A DNA stretch of 64,000 nt from Bradyrhizobium sp. CCBAU 51765 (GTDB lineage Bacteria > Pseudomonadota > Alphaproteobacteria > Rhizobiales > Xanthobacteraceae), in the NCBI RefSeq assembly GCF_015291725.1, contig NZ_CP030038.1, positions 3,461,001 to 3,525,000 on the forward strand, written 5' to 3'. The notes below the pieces were generated by a model, which saw nothing but the letters and a program-made list of their open reading frames with translations, searched no databases and was not told where the DNA came from. Positions 43,325 to 52,273 of the stretch are shown here, piece by piece. Made by a program: the position numbers and the translations under genes. The first letter of the stretch is position 1, and each line of letters begins with the position of its first letter.

Positions 43325-44311
43325 CTATTCGCCCTTGAGGCCGGCGTCGCGGATCAGCCTGGTCCACTTCTGCGTCTCGTTGTCGATGAACCGGCCGAAC
43401 TCGGCTGCAGTGCCGGCACGCACTTCGAGGCCCTGGGCGGTCAGCTTGTCCTTGATTGCGGGTTCGGCGAGCGCGCGCAGGACCTCGGCCTGGAGCTTGT
43501 CGACGATCGCGCGCGGCGTCGTGGACGGCACCATGAAGCCGTACCACCCGGCGGCGGCCACGTTGGGAAAGCCCTGCTCGCGCAGCGTCGGCGCCTGCGG
43601 GTAGAGCGCGCTGCGCTCGGCCGAGGCGACACCGAGCACGGCGAACTTGCCGCTCTGGATATAGGGCAGGGCGGTCGGCAGCGCCGTCAGCGTCGCATCG
43701 ACGCGGCCGGCGAGCAGCTCGGTGTAGGAGGCCGCATCGCCCCGGAACGGGATGTTCAGCCCCTTGACGCCGGCATCGCGGAACAGAAGCTCTCCGGCGA
43801 GGTGCGGCTGCGAGCCCGCGCCGGGAGACGCGAAGGTCAGCCCATCCGGCTTCGATTTGCCGTAGGCGATCAACTCGGGCAGCGTCTTGAACGGTGCGTC
43901 GGCACTGATGATGAGGAACAACGGCGCGATCACGGCCATCGCGACCGGCTGCAGATCTTTGCGGTCATAGGTCAGCTTGCCGAACAGCGCCTCGGCGGTC
44001 GCGTAGGGCGCCGCGACGTACAGGATCGTGTAGCCGTCGCCCGGCGCATGGGCGACCATGTCGTTGGCGATGCGCGTGCCGGCACCCGGCTTGTTCTCGA
44101 CGATGAACTGCTGACGCAGGCTGCGGCCGAACTCCTCGGCCAGCAGGCGCAGCGAGATGTCGTTGGAGCCGCCGGGCCCGTAGGGCGAGATCAGCCGCAC
44201 CATGCGCGAGGGCCAGGCGTCCTCGGCATGCGCTGTCAAGCCTGATCCTGCTGCGAGGCCGCCTGCGATCGTGCCGAGCAGGGTTCGGCGTGTGACCTTG
44301 AATGATGCCAC
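43325..44311 (-). CDS. TctC/Bug-family binding protein
   Basis: A 328-residue tripartite tricarboxylate transporter receptor. It has a signal peptide (RRTLLGTIAGGLAAGSGLTA with a twin-Arg start, so perhaps Tat-exported), then WPSRMVRLISPYGPGGSNDI, ENKPGAGTRIANDMVAHAP and DGYTILYVAA, all family hallmarks. The start is GTG at 44311, with GAGGGAGG before it. TctA/TctB membrane genes are absent nearby. Such receptors commonly accompany CoA-transferase genes in organic-acid use, as here. Confidence 0.88.
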   Translation of the reverse strand: MASFKVTRRTLLGTIAGGLAAGSGLTAHAEDAWPSRMVRLISPYGPGGSNDISLRLLAEEFGRSLRQQFIVENKPGAGTRIANDMVAHAPGDGYTILYVAAPYATAEALFGKLTYDRKDLQPVAMAVIAPLFLIISADAPFKTLPELIAYGKSKPDGLTFASPGAGSQPHLAGELLFRDAGVKGLNIPFRGDAASYTELLAGRVDATLTALPTALPYIQSGKFAVLGVASAERSALYPQAPTLREQGFPNVAAAGWYGFMVPSTTPRAIVDKLQAEVLRALAEPAIKDKLTAQGLEVRAGTAAEFGRFIDNETQKWTRLIRDAGLKGE

Positions 44312-44368
44312 CGTTGTCGTCCTCCCTCTTGTTGTTGGTCTTCTTGTGTTGTTGGTCTTCTTGCGACG

Positions 44369-45565
44369 TCAGATCACCTTTCGTTGGGTGAGCCGTTCGA
44401 TCTCCTGATCCGACAGGCCAAGCCAGTTCCGGAACACCTCGTCATTGTCCTGGCCGACGTCGCCCGCGGCGTGGCGCAACCGCGCGGGATCGACGGTGAA
44501 GCGAGGAACGGCATTGGCCATGGCAACCGTGCCGAAATCCCGGTCGGCAACGCGGGTGATCACCTCGCGTGCCTGCACTTGCGGGTCGGCGGCGATCTGA
44601 TCGATCGAATAGATCGGGGCGAGCGTTCCCTGCGCGGCGTTGAAGCTCGCGAGGACCTCGTCGAGGGGATGCGCCGCACACCAGGCCGCGAAGATGCTGT
44701 TGAGCTCGGCGGCGTGCTTGACGCGCTGGTCGTTGGTGGCAAAGCGCGGATCCTCGACGAGGTCCGGGCGTCCGATCGCCCGGCAATTCGCGGCAAAGAG
44801 CGCGTTGGTCGAACCTGCGAGCGTCACCCAGTGATCGTCGCCGGTGCGAAACACGGCGGCCGGCGCCGAATAGCCGTTGGCGTTGCCGATCCGCTCTCGA
44901 ACGGCGCCGAGCTGGTCGTGCTCGATGGCGAGCACATCGAGCAGGCGAAACACCGCTTCGGTCAGCGCAAGATCGATCTCTTCGCCCGGCGCATGCGGAT
45001 CGCGTGCCCGCTTCCACAGCGCCGCGAGCACGCCGACGGCGCCGAACAGGCCGCCGATCGAATCCCCAATCGGATATCCGGGATGGGTCGGCTCGCCCTC
45101 GCGCTCGCCGGTGATGTAGGTGAGGCCGCCCATGGCCTCGAAGATGCGGGCGAAGCCGGGGCGCTCGCGATAGGGGCCATCCTGCCCGAAGGCGGTGGCG
45201 CGCAGAATCACGAGGCGCGGCTGGATCGACCACAGCACCTCCTTGGGAAGACCCCAGCGATCCAGCGTTCCCGGACGAAAATTCTCGATCAGCACGTCGA
45301 AGCGCGGAAGCAGCTGCTTGAACAGTGCGAGCCCTTCCGGCGTGCGCAGGTCGAGCGTGGCAAACTTCTTGTTGCGGTTGGCGGCCTTCCACCACAGCGG
45401 CTTGCCGTCCTTGAACGGCGGAAACGACCGCACGCCGTCGCCGTGCCCGGGCATCTCGATCTTGAGCACGTCCGCGCCGTAATCGGCCAGCAGCGTGGCG
45501 GCGAACGGCGCGGCGATGATCGTCGCGATGTCGAGAACCTTCAAGCCTTCGAGCGGCCCAGCCAT
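44369..45565 (-). CDS. Class III (CaiB/BaiF) CoA-transferase
   Basis: A 398-residue CoA-transferase with the interlocked-dimer fold: LKVLDIATIIAAPFAATLLA, KKFATLDLRTPEG, VLIENFRPGTLDRWG and catalytic Asp168 in GYPIGDSIGG. It moves CoA between carboxylic acids; the acceptor is not identifiable. Its ATG lies one base after the stop of the IclR gene, so both are co-transcribed. The binding-protein genes for organic acids follow downstream on the same strand. Confidence 0.9.
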   Translation of the reverse strand: MAGPLEGLKVLDIATIIAAPFAATLLADYGADVLKIEMPGHGDGVRSFPPFKDGKPLWWKAANRNKKFATLDLRTPEGLALFKQLLPRFDVLIENFRPGTLDRWGLPKEVLWSIQPRLVILRATAFGQDGPYRERPGFARIFEAMGGLTYITGEREGEPTHPGYPIGDSIGGLFGAVGVLAALWKRARDPHAPGEEIDLALTEAVFRLLDVLAIEHDQLGAVRERIGNANGYSAPAAVFRTGDDHWVTLAGSTNALFAANCRAIGRPDLVEDPRFATNDQRVKHAAELNSIFAAWCAAHPLDEVLASFNAAQGTLAPIYSIDQIAADPQVQAREVITRVADRDFGTVAMANAVPRFTVDPARLRHAAGDVGQDNDEVFRNWLGLSDQEIERLTQRKVI

Positions 45566-45566
45566 G

Positions 45567-46454
45567 TCATGTCCCGCCGCTTGTGATCTTCTTGGTTTTG
45601 CGCGGCGGCGTCGTGAGTTCGGCCTGCCCGACGATGGCGCGGATGCTGTCGGCGAGCGCCGCGATGCGCGGACCGATCTCGCCCTCGAGCTGACTTGGCT
45701 GGAGCCGGAAGGCGGGGATGCCGCAATTGATCGAGAACGACTGCTTCGATTCGCTCGCATGAAACAGCGGCGCGGCGACGGCATGGATCGAGGCCATGTA
45801 CTCGCCCCAGCAGGTGCAGAAGCCGCGGTTTTTGCATTGCGCGATCCCGGCGCGGTATTTGTCCCGGAACGTCGACCACAGCCCGGCGTCTTCGGCGGCG
45901 ATGTTCCGTTCCAGCCGGTCTGCATCAGCCGGCGGCAAGGTCGACGCCGCGGCGCGGCCCATGGCGGTCATCACGACGGGAATGGGCATGCCGATGTCGG
46001 GCACGTGCGGGCCGACATCGCCGGAGCGCGCGGTCTCGACATAGATCATCGAGGTTGCATCGAGCAGGCCGATCGAGACCGTGCCGCGGACACTGTGCGC
46101 CAGCTCCTGCATCATGGGCCGCGCCACCTGGCGGAATTGCATGCCGGCGAGCAGGGGATGCGCCATCCGCAGCGCCCGCGCACCGACGCGGTACTTCGAC
46201 CGCTCGGCGTCGTAACGGAGATAGCCGAGCTCGGCCAGCGTATGGGTCAGCCTCGCCACTGTCGGCCGCGGGATGCCCGTCAATGTCGACAGCTCCATGT
46301 TGCCGAGCAGCGTGCTCCCGGCCTTGAACGCCTCGATCACCACGAGTCCCTTTGCCAGCGTCGTGGCGAAGGCGGCGTCGTCGGCGCTGTCCGCGAGCAC
46401 TGCTGCGGCGGAGGAGGGCGGATGTCGTGGCTTGGATGAGCTCGTCGGGGCCAT
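45567..46454 (-). CDS. IclR-family transcriptional regulator
   Basis: A 295-residue regulator. The N-terminal winged helix (about residues 30-95) holds TLAKGLVVIEAFKAGSTLLG, ELSTLTGIPRPTVARLTHTL and a SKYRVG wing; the C-terminal effector domain has RGTVSIGLLDATSMIYVE and the Cys pair in QCKNRGFCTCWGEY. It directly precedes and probably controls the CoA-transferase and binding-protein genes. The first 30 residues are Ser/Ala-rich and variable. Confidence 0.88.
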   Translation of the reverse strand: MAPTSSSKPRHPPSSAAAVLADSADDAAFATTLAKGLVVIEAFKAGSTLLGNMELSTLTGIPRPTVARLTHTLAELGYLRYDAERSKYRVGARALRMAHPLLAGMQFRQVARPMMQELAHSVRGTVSIGLLDATSMIYVETARSGDVGPHVPDIGMPIPVVMTAMGRAAASTLPPADADRLERNIAAEDAGLWSTFRDKYRAGIAQCKNRGFCTCWGEYMASIHAVAAPLFHASESKQSFSINCGIPAFRLQPSQLEGEIGPRIAALADSIRAIVGQAELTTPPRKTKKITSGGT

Positions 46455-46667
46455 TCCTAATTATCAGACGGGCGCAGCTCAGATGTCCAATAGATTTGCC
46501 AGTTGCGCCGAAATTGTCCGATATGTGGACGTAAGCGTGCTTGGGACACTTCCGTGAGAGGCCGCTCTCAAACGACCGAGCAGACAGATTCTTGTCGCGA
46601 TTGCATGCCGTCCTGTGACAGGATTATTACGACGGAATGTCAGTTCGATAATTTTGCGGAGCGGCTC

Positions 46668-47510
46668 ATGTTGCAGTGGCAGGCGCGGTCAAATCCCCTC
46701 GCGTGGTGGTGGGGATCCCTTACGCTTGTGAGCAGCGCCAATATTCTCGTCTGGTTCATGCTCTATCGCGAGTTCTACCCGACGGTGGCGGGCAGCATCA
46801 GTGGCGGCTCGGATATCGGGCTGATGTTCCTGCTGTGCGCCGGCTATGTGTTCGGCTGTGCCTTCCGCTCGGTGCTGCCGCGCGCCGACGTGCAGCGCAT
46901 CTGCCTGTTCGACACCTGGCTATCAAGTGTCTTTGTCGGCCGCTCGGTCGCGACCGTCGCCGAGGTCTGCTTCGCGGCGCAATGGGCCATCATCCTGCAT
47001 CAACTCGGCACCATGACCGGTGCCGAGACGGCGGTGAACATCGCCTGGGTGATCGTCCCGGTGATCGTCATCGCCGAGTGCTTCTCCTGGTACGCGGTGG
47101 TGACCACCAACTATCTCTACAACGCGATCGAGAATTCGCTGTGGGCGGTGACCTTCTTCCTCGCCGGCATCGCGCTGTGCCGCCTGATGCCGGAATTCCA
47201 GGGCGTGGTGCGCTGGGCGCTGATGTCAGGCGTCGTCGGCATCGCCTGCTTCCTTGCCTTCCTCGTCACCGTCGACGTACCCATGTATCTCAGCCGCTGG
47301 CGGGCAGGGCACGCCGAGGGCAACAGGTTCCTCGGCTTTCTTGAGGGCCTGCACGACGTCTCGACGCGCTGGGTCGTGACCCACGACATCGCGCATTGGA
47401 AGGGCGAGCTGACCTGGATGTTCCTGTATTTCAGCGCCGCGGTATGGTCGAGCCTCGCGCTTTGCGCGCTCTACGCCATGGAAGGCTACATCACGCGCTA
47501 TCTGGCCTAG
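46668..47510 (+). CDS. Multi-pass membrane protein, unknown
   Basis: A 280-residue protein with about seven hydrophobic helices, starting near LAWWWGSLTLVSSANILVWF and ending with WMFLYFSAAVWSSLALCALY. No family I recognise. It contains loops with Asp/Arg/His (LPRADVQRI, DVSTRWVVTHDIAHW). GCGGAG lies before the ATG at 46668; the open frame upstream to 46503 is discounted because it lacks a ribosome site. It is flanked by divergent IclR and a convergent binding-protein gene three bases after its stop. Confidence 0.72.
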   Translation: MLQWQARSNPLAWWWGSLTLVSSANILVWFMLYREFYPTVAGSISGGSDIGLMFLLCAGYVFGCAFRSVLPRADVQRICLFDTWLSSVFVGRSVATVAEVCFAAQWAIILHQLGTMTGAETAVNIAWVIVPVIVIAECFSWYAVVTTNYLYNAIENSLWAVTFFLAGIALCRLMPEFQGVVRWALMSGVVGIACFLAFLVTVDVPMYLSRWRAGHAEGNRFLGFLEGLHDVSTRWVVTHDIAHWKGELTWMFLYFSAAVWSSLALCALYAMEGYITRYLA

Positions 47511-47513
47511 CGA

Positions 47514-48725
47514 TTACTTGCCGACCAGGCCGCATTTGCTGCGGTCGAGCGGACGAAAGGCCTGGTCGGGCGGGATCGTCGCGACCAGCTTGACGAAATC
47601 CCACGGGCCTTTCGATTCTTCCGGCGTCTTGACCTGAACCAGATAGAGATCGTGTACCATGCGCTGGTCCTCGCGAATGCGGCCGTTGGGCGTGTAGGCA
47701 TCTGACACCGGGGTTGCCTTCATCTTCGCCATCACGGTCGCGCTGTCGTCGGAATCGGTGTCCTTGATCGCTTGCAGATAGTGGCGCACGGCGGAGTAGA
47801 CGCCGGCCTGGATCTGCGAGGGCATCGCCTTGCGCCGCCCATAGAATGCATCCGAGAATCTTCGGGCGGCGGGCGAGACATCCTCGAAGAACGAGGTGAC
47901 GATGAGATCACCGCGCGTCGCCTTCAAGCCCACGGACTCGATGTCGACATTCTGGAACGACATCGGTACGATCTTCATGCCCTGATCAGCGAGCCCGAAT
48001 TCCTCGGCCTGCTTGATCGCGGTTGCGTTGTCGCCGGCGACGTTGATGGCGAGGATCTTGGCGCCTGACGACTGCGCCTGGAGCAGGAATGAGCTGTAGT
48101 CGGGCGTGCCGAGCTGCGCCTTGACGCTGCCGGCGACCTTGCCGCCGAGCGCGGCGATGCGCTCGCGCGCTGTCGCCTCGATCGAATGGCCGAATGCGTA
48201 GTCCCCGGTGATGAAGAACCAGGGCTCCTTGCTGGTCTGCATGATGCCGGAGACCACGGCGGTTGCCGTGGAGTAGGCATCCTGGGTCCATTGCACGCTG
48301 GTCGGCGCGCAGGCCTCGTCGGTGAGCTGGTTTGCGCCGGCGCCGGAGATGAGGAACATCTTGCCATTGCCGCGCACCAGCGCTTGCACCGCCAACGCCG
48401 CGCCGGAGCTGCCGCCGTCGGCGATTGCCTGCACCCCGTCGCTGAACCACTTTCGCGCGAGGGATGCCGCGAGATCCGGCTTGTTCTGGTGATCGGCCTG
48501 CAGGATCTCGATCGGCTTGCCGTTGATCTTGCCGCCGAACTCCTCCGCTGCCATGCGCGCCGCCTCGACCGAGCCCGGACCCATCGCGGTTGCGAATACG
48601 CCGTTCATGTCGGTGAGCACGCCGATGCGGATGGCATCGCCCTTGATTTCGGCCCGCGCAGCGGAGCCGGCGAGCGCGAGTGTCATCAGCAGGGTGGCGG
48701 CGGAGATGGTGCGGGTCGTGCCCAT
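47514..48725 (-). CDS. ABC transporter substrate-binding protein (branched-chain type)
   Basis: A 403-residue LivK-like periplasmic binding protein with signal peptide ending SAARA, then DAIRIGVLTDMNGVFATAMG, NGKPIEILQADHQNKPDLAA and the lobe-2 piece FITGDYAFGHSIEATARE. In aromatic-degrading proteobacteria, proteins of this type bind aromatic acids. It is the last of three minus-strand genes (hydroxylase, FAH-family, binding protein), spaced 22 and 41 bases apart, which suggests it imports their substrate. No ABC membrane genes are in this window. Confidence 0.88.
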   Translation of the reverse strand: MGTTRTISAATLLMTLALAGSAARAEIKGDAIRIGVLTDMNGVFATAMGPGSVEAARMAAEEFGGKINGKPIEILQADHQNKPDLAASLARKWFSDGVQAIADGGSSGAALAVQALVRGNGKMFLISGAGANQLTDEACAPTSVQWTQDAYSTATAVVSGIMQTSKEPWFFITGDYAFGHSIEATARERIAALGGKVAGSVKAQLGTPDYSSFLLQAQSSGAKILAINVAGDNATAIKQAEEFGLADQGMKIVPMSFQNVDIESVGLKATRGDLIVTSFFEDVSPAARRFSDAFYGRRKAMPSQIQAGVYSAVRHYLQAIKDTDSDDSATVMAKMKATPVSDAYTPNGRIREDQRMVHDLYLVQVKTPEESKGPWDFVKLVATIPPDQAFRPLDRSKCGLVGK

Positions 48726-48766
48726 GGCGTTTCCTGATTTTATCGTTGATTGATCGGTCTTGACGG

Positions 48767-49618
48767 TCAGGCCGGTTCGGCGATCACCGTGTTGCGCAAG
48801 GTGCCGATGCCGGAAATCTCGACCTCGACGGTGTCGCCGGGGCGCATCCACAGCGGCGGCGTGCGCTTGGCGCCGACACCGCCCGGCGTGCCCGTCACGA
48901 TGACGTCGCCGGGCACGAGCGGGCAGATGGTGGAGATGTAGGCGATCAGCTCGGGGATGGCGGTGATCAGGAGATCCGTCGTGGTGTCCTGCACGACGTT
49001 GCCATTCAGCCGGGTCTGCAAAGTGAGCCTCGACGGATCGGGAATCTCGTCCGTCGTCACCAGCCACGGACCGAAACTGCCGCTTTCGGCAAAGGTCTTG
49101 CCGGCGAGGAACTGACTGGTGTGGCGCTGCCAGTCGCGGATGCTGCCTTCGTTGTAGCAGGAATAGCCGGCGACGTGGTCGAGCGCGCGGCCGACGGGAA
49201 TGTGACGGCCCTCCTTGCCGACGACGAGCGCGAGCTCGCCTTCATAGTCGAAATCGTCGCTGATGTTCGGTTTCACGATGGGCTGGAGATGGCCGACTTG
49301 ACTGCATGGGAAGCGAACGAACAGAGCCGGCTTCTCCGTGACGGTGCGGCCGGTCTCGGCCACGTGGTCGCGATAGTTGAGACCGACGCAGATGATCTTG
49401 CCGGGATCAGGGATCACGGGTGCGAAGGTGATGCTGTCGAGCGGATGATCGGGGGCAGTGGAGGCTGCAAGCTTGGCCGCCTCGGAGACGCGGCCAGCTT
49501 CAAGCAACTGTCGTAGCGTTGTGCAGCCCGTCATGTGCGCGCCCAGATCGACGACGCCATTGTCCTTGACGGCTCCGAACGAGGTGCGGCCGTTGGCGAT
49601 GAAAGAGAGCAGCTTCAT
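48767..49618 (-). CDS. FAH-family hydrolase/decarboxylase
   Basis: A 283-residue protein of the fumarylacetoacetate hydrolase fold. Metal ligands Glu126 and Glu128 are in DYEGELALVVGK. The third position, 29 residues on, is Glu157 in YNEGSIRDWQ, where most members have Asp. The family performs C-C hydrolysis, decarboxylation or isomerisation on products of aromatic ring cleavage. The operon with a flavin hydroxylase, and an extradiol dioxygenase gene across the promoter, support such a role. AAGGA lies before the ATG. Confidence 0.88.
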   Translation of the reverse strand: MKLLSFIANGRTSFGAVKDNGVVDLGAHMTGCTTLRQLLEAGRVSEAAKLAASTAPDHPLDSITFAPVIPDPGKIICVGLNYRDHVAETGRTVTEKPALFVRFPCSQVGHLQPIVKPNISDDFDYEGELALVVGKEGRHIPVGRALDHVAGYSCYNEGSIRDWQRHTSQFLAGKTFAESGSFGPWLVTTDEIPDPSRLTLQTRLNGNVVQDTTTDLLITAIPELIAYISTICPLVPGDVIVTGTPGGVGAKRTPPLWMRPGDTVEVEISGIGTLRNTVIAEPA

Positions 49619-49640
49619 GGAGTGTCCTTGGGATGTTCGC

Positions 49641-51146
49641 TCAGGCCGCGGACGGCACGTGGGTTGGAGGCGTGATGGCGGTCATGAGTCGGTCGAGGTC
49701 GGTTTCGTTGCGGGCGGTGCCGCGGATGTAGCGGTCGGGGCGAACGAGTGCGGCGATGATGCCGTGCTCGCGCAGCCAAGGGCCGACGGCCTCGGCATCA
49801 TTGCTGGTCAGGATCTCGATCCCCGGCAGTGAATGAGCGGGGCGCGAATGGGGCGTGGCCGAGCTCTCGACGAGCAGGACATGGCCGTAGCCGATCCGGT
49901 CGTCGCTGCGGCTGCCGTCTTGCAGCGCGAACTGCGGCGCGAGATGTCCGGCGAGCAGATCGCCGAGCGCGAGCCCGGGGCCGAGCAGGGGCTTTTTCAC
50001 CTCCAGCTTGACCGGCGCATTTTCGCGCATCTCGCCGGCGGCAAGGCCGGCCTCGATTGCCTTGGTGTTGATGATGCCGCCGAGGCGAATGGCGAGCTCG
50101 ATGAATTCGCGCACATGCGGCTGGCGCTCGCTCTGATAGGTGTCGAGCAGGTGGGGCGGGGCGCCGTCGCGAATGACCGCGGCAAGCTTCCAGGCCAGGT
50201 TGGCGGCATCGCGGATGCCGGCGCACATGCCCTGGCCGAGAAAGGGCGGTGTCTGGTGCGCGGAATCGCCCGCGAGCAGCAGGCGATCGTTCCGCCATCG
50301 CTGTGCGATGACGGAATGAAACGTGTAGACCGCGGCGCGCTCGATCTCGGCATCGTCGGGAGTGATCCAGCGCGACAACAGCTCCCACACCTTCGCGGGC
50401 TGCGCGACCTCCTGGGAATCCTCGTCGGGGAGGACCGTGATCTCCCAGCGCCGCCGCGTGCCGGTGCCGCGCACGTAGGTCGCCGGACGCCGCGGGTCGC
50501 AATGCTGAAGGCTGTAGTCGCCCAGGTCGTCGCGCTCGCGCTTGAGCAGGACGTCGATCACCAGCCAGCGCTCGTGGAAGCCAAGGTCGTCCATCCCCGA
50601 GCCGATGAAGCGGCGCACCAGCGAGCGGGTGCCGTCGCAGCCGATCACGTAGGCGGCGCGAACCTCGCTGAGCCTGCCGTTCGAGAGGTCTTCGTAGCGG
50701 ACGCGCACGCCATGCTCGTCCTGGTCGAGCGCGAACACATCGCAGCGGTTGCGCAAGCTGATGTGTGGCCAGCGGGAGAGGCCGCCGATCAGGACATCCT
50801 CGAGATCCGGCTGATGGAAGCGGTAGCTGAGATGCCAGCCCATCGGCGTCAACGTCTGCGGCCGCGACCAGTCCAGCAGCATCTTGCCGTTGGCGTCCAA
50901 AAACAGCATGCCGGGGCTGAGAATCACCTGCGGCAGGATCGCGTCGGCAAGCCCGATGGTCTGGAACACGCGCATGCATTCATCGTCGAAATGCACGGCC
51001 CGCGGCAGATGATAGGTCCGCGCCTCGCGCTCCAGCACCAGCGTGCGCACGCCGCACAGGCCGAGCAGGTTGGCGAGCGTGGCGCCGACCGGCCCGCGGC
51101 CGACGATCACGACGTCAAACTCTTCAGGGGTGGATTTATCTTGCAT
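49641..51146 (-). CDS. FAD-dependent aromatic monooxygenase (MhpA-like)
   Basis: A 501-residue class A flavin monooxygenase. FAD motif DVVIVGRGPVGATLANLLGL, DG motif VIGCDGTRSLVRR and GD motif LLLAGDSAHQTPPFLGQGMC are all intact. It resembles 3-(3-hydroxyphenyl)propionate hydroxylases and related enzymes that add a second hydroxyl to a phenol, preparing it for extradiol cleavage. It is the first gene of a three-gene operon. The true substrate is unknown. Confidence 0.9.
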   Translation of the reverse strand: MQDKSTPEEFDVVIVGRGPVGATLANLLGLCGVRTLVLEREARTYHLPRAVHFDDECMRVFQTIGLADAILPQVILSPGMLFLDANGKMLLDWSRPQTLTPMGWHLSYRFHQPDLEDVLIGGLSRWPHISLRNRCDVFALDQDEHGVRVRYEDLSNGRLSEVRAAYVIGCDGTRSLVRRFIGSGMDDLGFHERWLVIDVLLKRERDDLGDYSLQHCDPRRPATYVRGTGTRRRWEITVLPDEDSQEVAQPAKVWELLSRWITPDDAEIERAAVYTFHSVIAQRWRNDRLLLAGDSAHQTPPFLGQGMCAGIRDAANLAWKLAAVIRDGAPPHLLDTYQSERQPHVREFIELAIRLGGIINTKAIEAGLAAGEMRENAPVKLEVKKPLLGPGLALGDLLAGHLAPQFALQDGSRSDDRIGYGHVLLVESSATPHSRPAHSLPGIEILTSNDAEAVGPWLREHGIIAALVRPDRYIRGTARNETDLDRLMTAITPPTHVPSAA

Positions 51147-51228
51147 GGGGCTATCTCTTCCCCAAGCCGCGCCGCAGCATCAACGCCGCCGCGCCAAGTG
51201 TCCGCCCTGCGGACGGCCTCCCGCCGCT

Positions 51229-51315
51229 CGTCATGGCCGGGCTTTGTCCCGGCTATCCACGCCGTGCGGCTCGGCATGAAAGGCGTGGATGCCCGGGTCA
51301 AGCCCGGGCATGACG
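51229..51315. repeat. Palindromic repeat
   Basis: CGTCATGGCCGGGC at the left and GCCCGGGCATGACG at the right are inverted copies, with ATCCACGCC / GGCGTGGAT pairing inside. It fills the gap between the hydroxylase start and the IclR gene, so the hydroxylase promoter must lie in or beside it. Confidence 0.75.
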
Positions 51316-51334
51316 GCGTGGAGACGTGAGCGCG

Positions 51335-52126
51335 TTACACTTCGACCGGAATGGCGGATGCCGCCTCCTGAAGTTGCCCCGCGAACTGCGTCACCGCTTC
51401 CTCGATCCCGAGAGCCGAGCGGATCCAGATAATGGAGATGCAACCGAAAACGGTGCCGTCCCGCACGATGGCAACGGCAATCGAAGCCGTCTTGGGATTG
51501 AATTCGCCCTCGCTGCGGATTGCGTAACCTCGTGCGGCAGTCTCGGCGATCATGCGGTCGAGCCGGCCCTGGTCGAGAAAGGGGCGGTCGTCGGCCTCGT
51601 CGATGCGGCGGAGATGATTGACGATCAGGTCGCGTTCGCGCGCGGGGCAGGCGGCGAGATAGGCGCGGCCTGCAGACGTGCGCAGCATCGGCAGGCGCTT
51701 GCCGATCATGCCGCGGTCGATCGAGAGCGGGCTGCGCGAGTGTGTGGTCTCCTGCACCACCATCGCCGCGTTCTCATAGGTGGAGAGATCGACCGGCCAG
51801 ACCAGTTTCCTGCTGAGATCGGCGAGATAAGGCGCCGCCGCCTGGCAGATCACCACGCCAGGGTCGTAGCCGTCGCCGAGGCTCAGCGCGCGCCGGGTGA
51901 CTCGAAATCGGTCGTCGCTGGCGCTGCGGGCGATATAACCGAGCTCCTCCAGGGTTTCGAGGAGGCGGTAGACGGTGGGTCGGGGCAGGTCGAGCGCTCG
52001 GGCGACGTCGCCGGCGCGGATGCCGCCGGAGCGGTTGACCTCGTGCAGCACGTCGAGCCCGCGCTTGAAGGCGCGGACGCCCTCGGATTGCCGCGGCTGG
52101 CCGTTCCGCGTCCGCTCCTTGGACAC
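51335..52126 (-). CDS. IclR-family transcriptional regulator
   Basis: A 263-residue regulator: winged helix with AFKRGLDVLHEVNRSGGI, ARALDLPRPTVYRLLETLEE and FRVTRRALSLG, then an effector domain with ETTHSRSPLSIDRGMIG and GYAIRSEGEFNPKTASIAV. Its place between the hydroxylase operon and the divergent dioxygenase gene makes it the likely controller of both. I choose the GTG at 52126 as start because GGGAGG lies nine bases before it; the ATG at 52150 lies upstream of that site. Confidence 0.86.
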   Translation of the reverse strand: MSKERTRNGQPRQSEGVRAFKRGLDVLHEVNRSGGIRAGDVARALDLPRPTVYRLLETLEELGYIARSASDDRFRVTRRALSLGDGYDPGVVICQAAAPYLADLSRKLVWPVDLSTYENAAMVVQETTHSRSPLSIDRGMIGKRLPMLRTSAGRAYLAACPARERDLIVNHLRRIDEADDRPFLDQGRLDRMIAETAARGYAIRSEGEFNPKTASIAVAIVRDGTVFGCISIIWIRSALGIEEAVTQFAGQLQEAASAIPVEV

Positions 52127-52273
52127 TTCGCATTTCCTCCCTTGTGGCATATCGCGGCGCGGCTATCGTCGTTGCGAACGCGAAGCGATTGCGGAACGCC
52201 ACCGTAGGATCGCGCGCGGCCGGTATCAAGCTCGCCGCAGTGCTGCGATCGCGATGCCTTCGGGAGGAATTCG

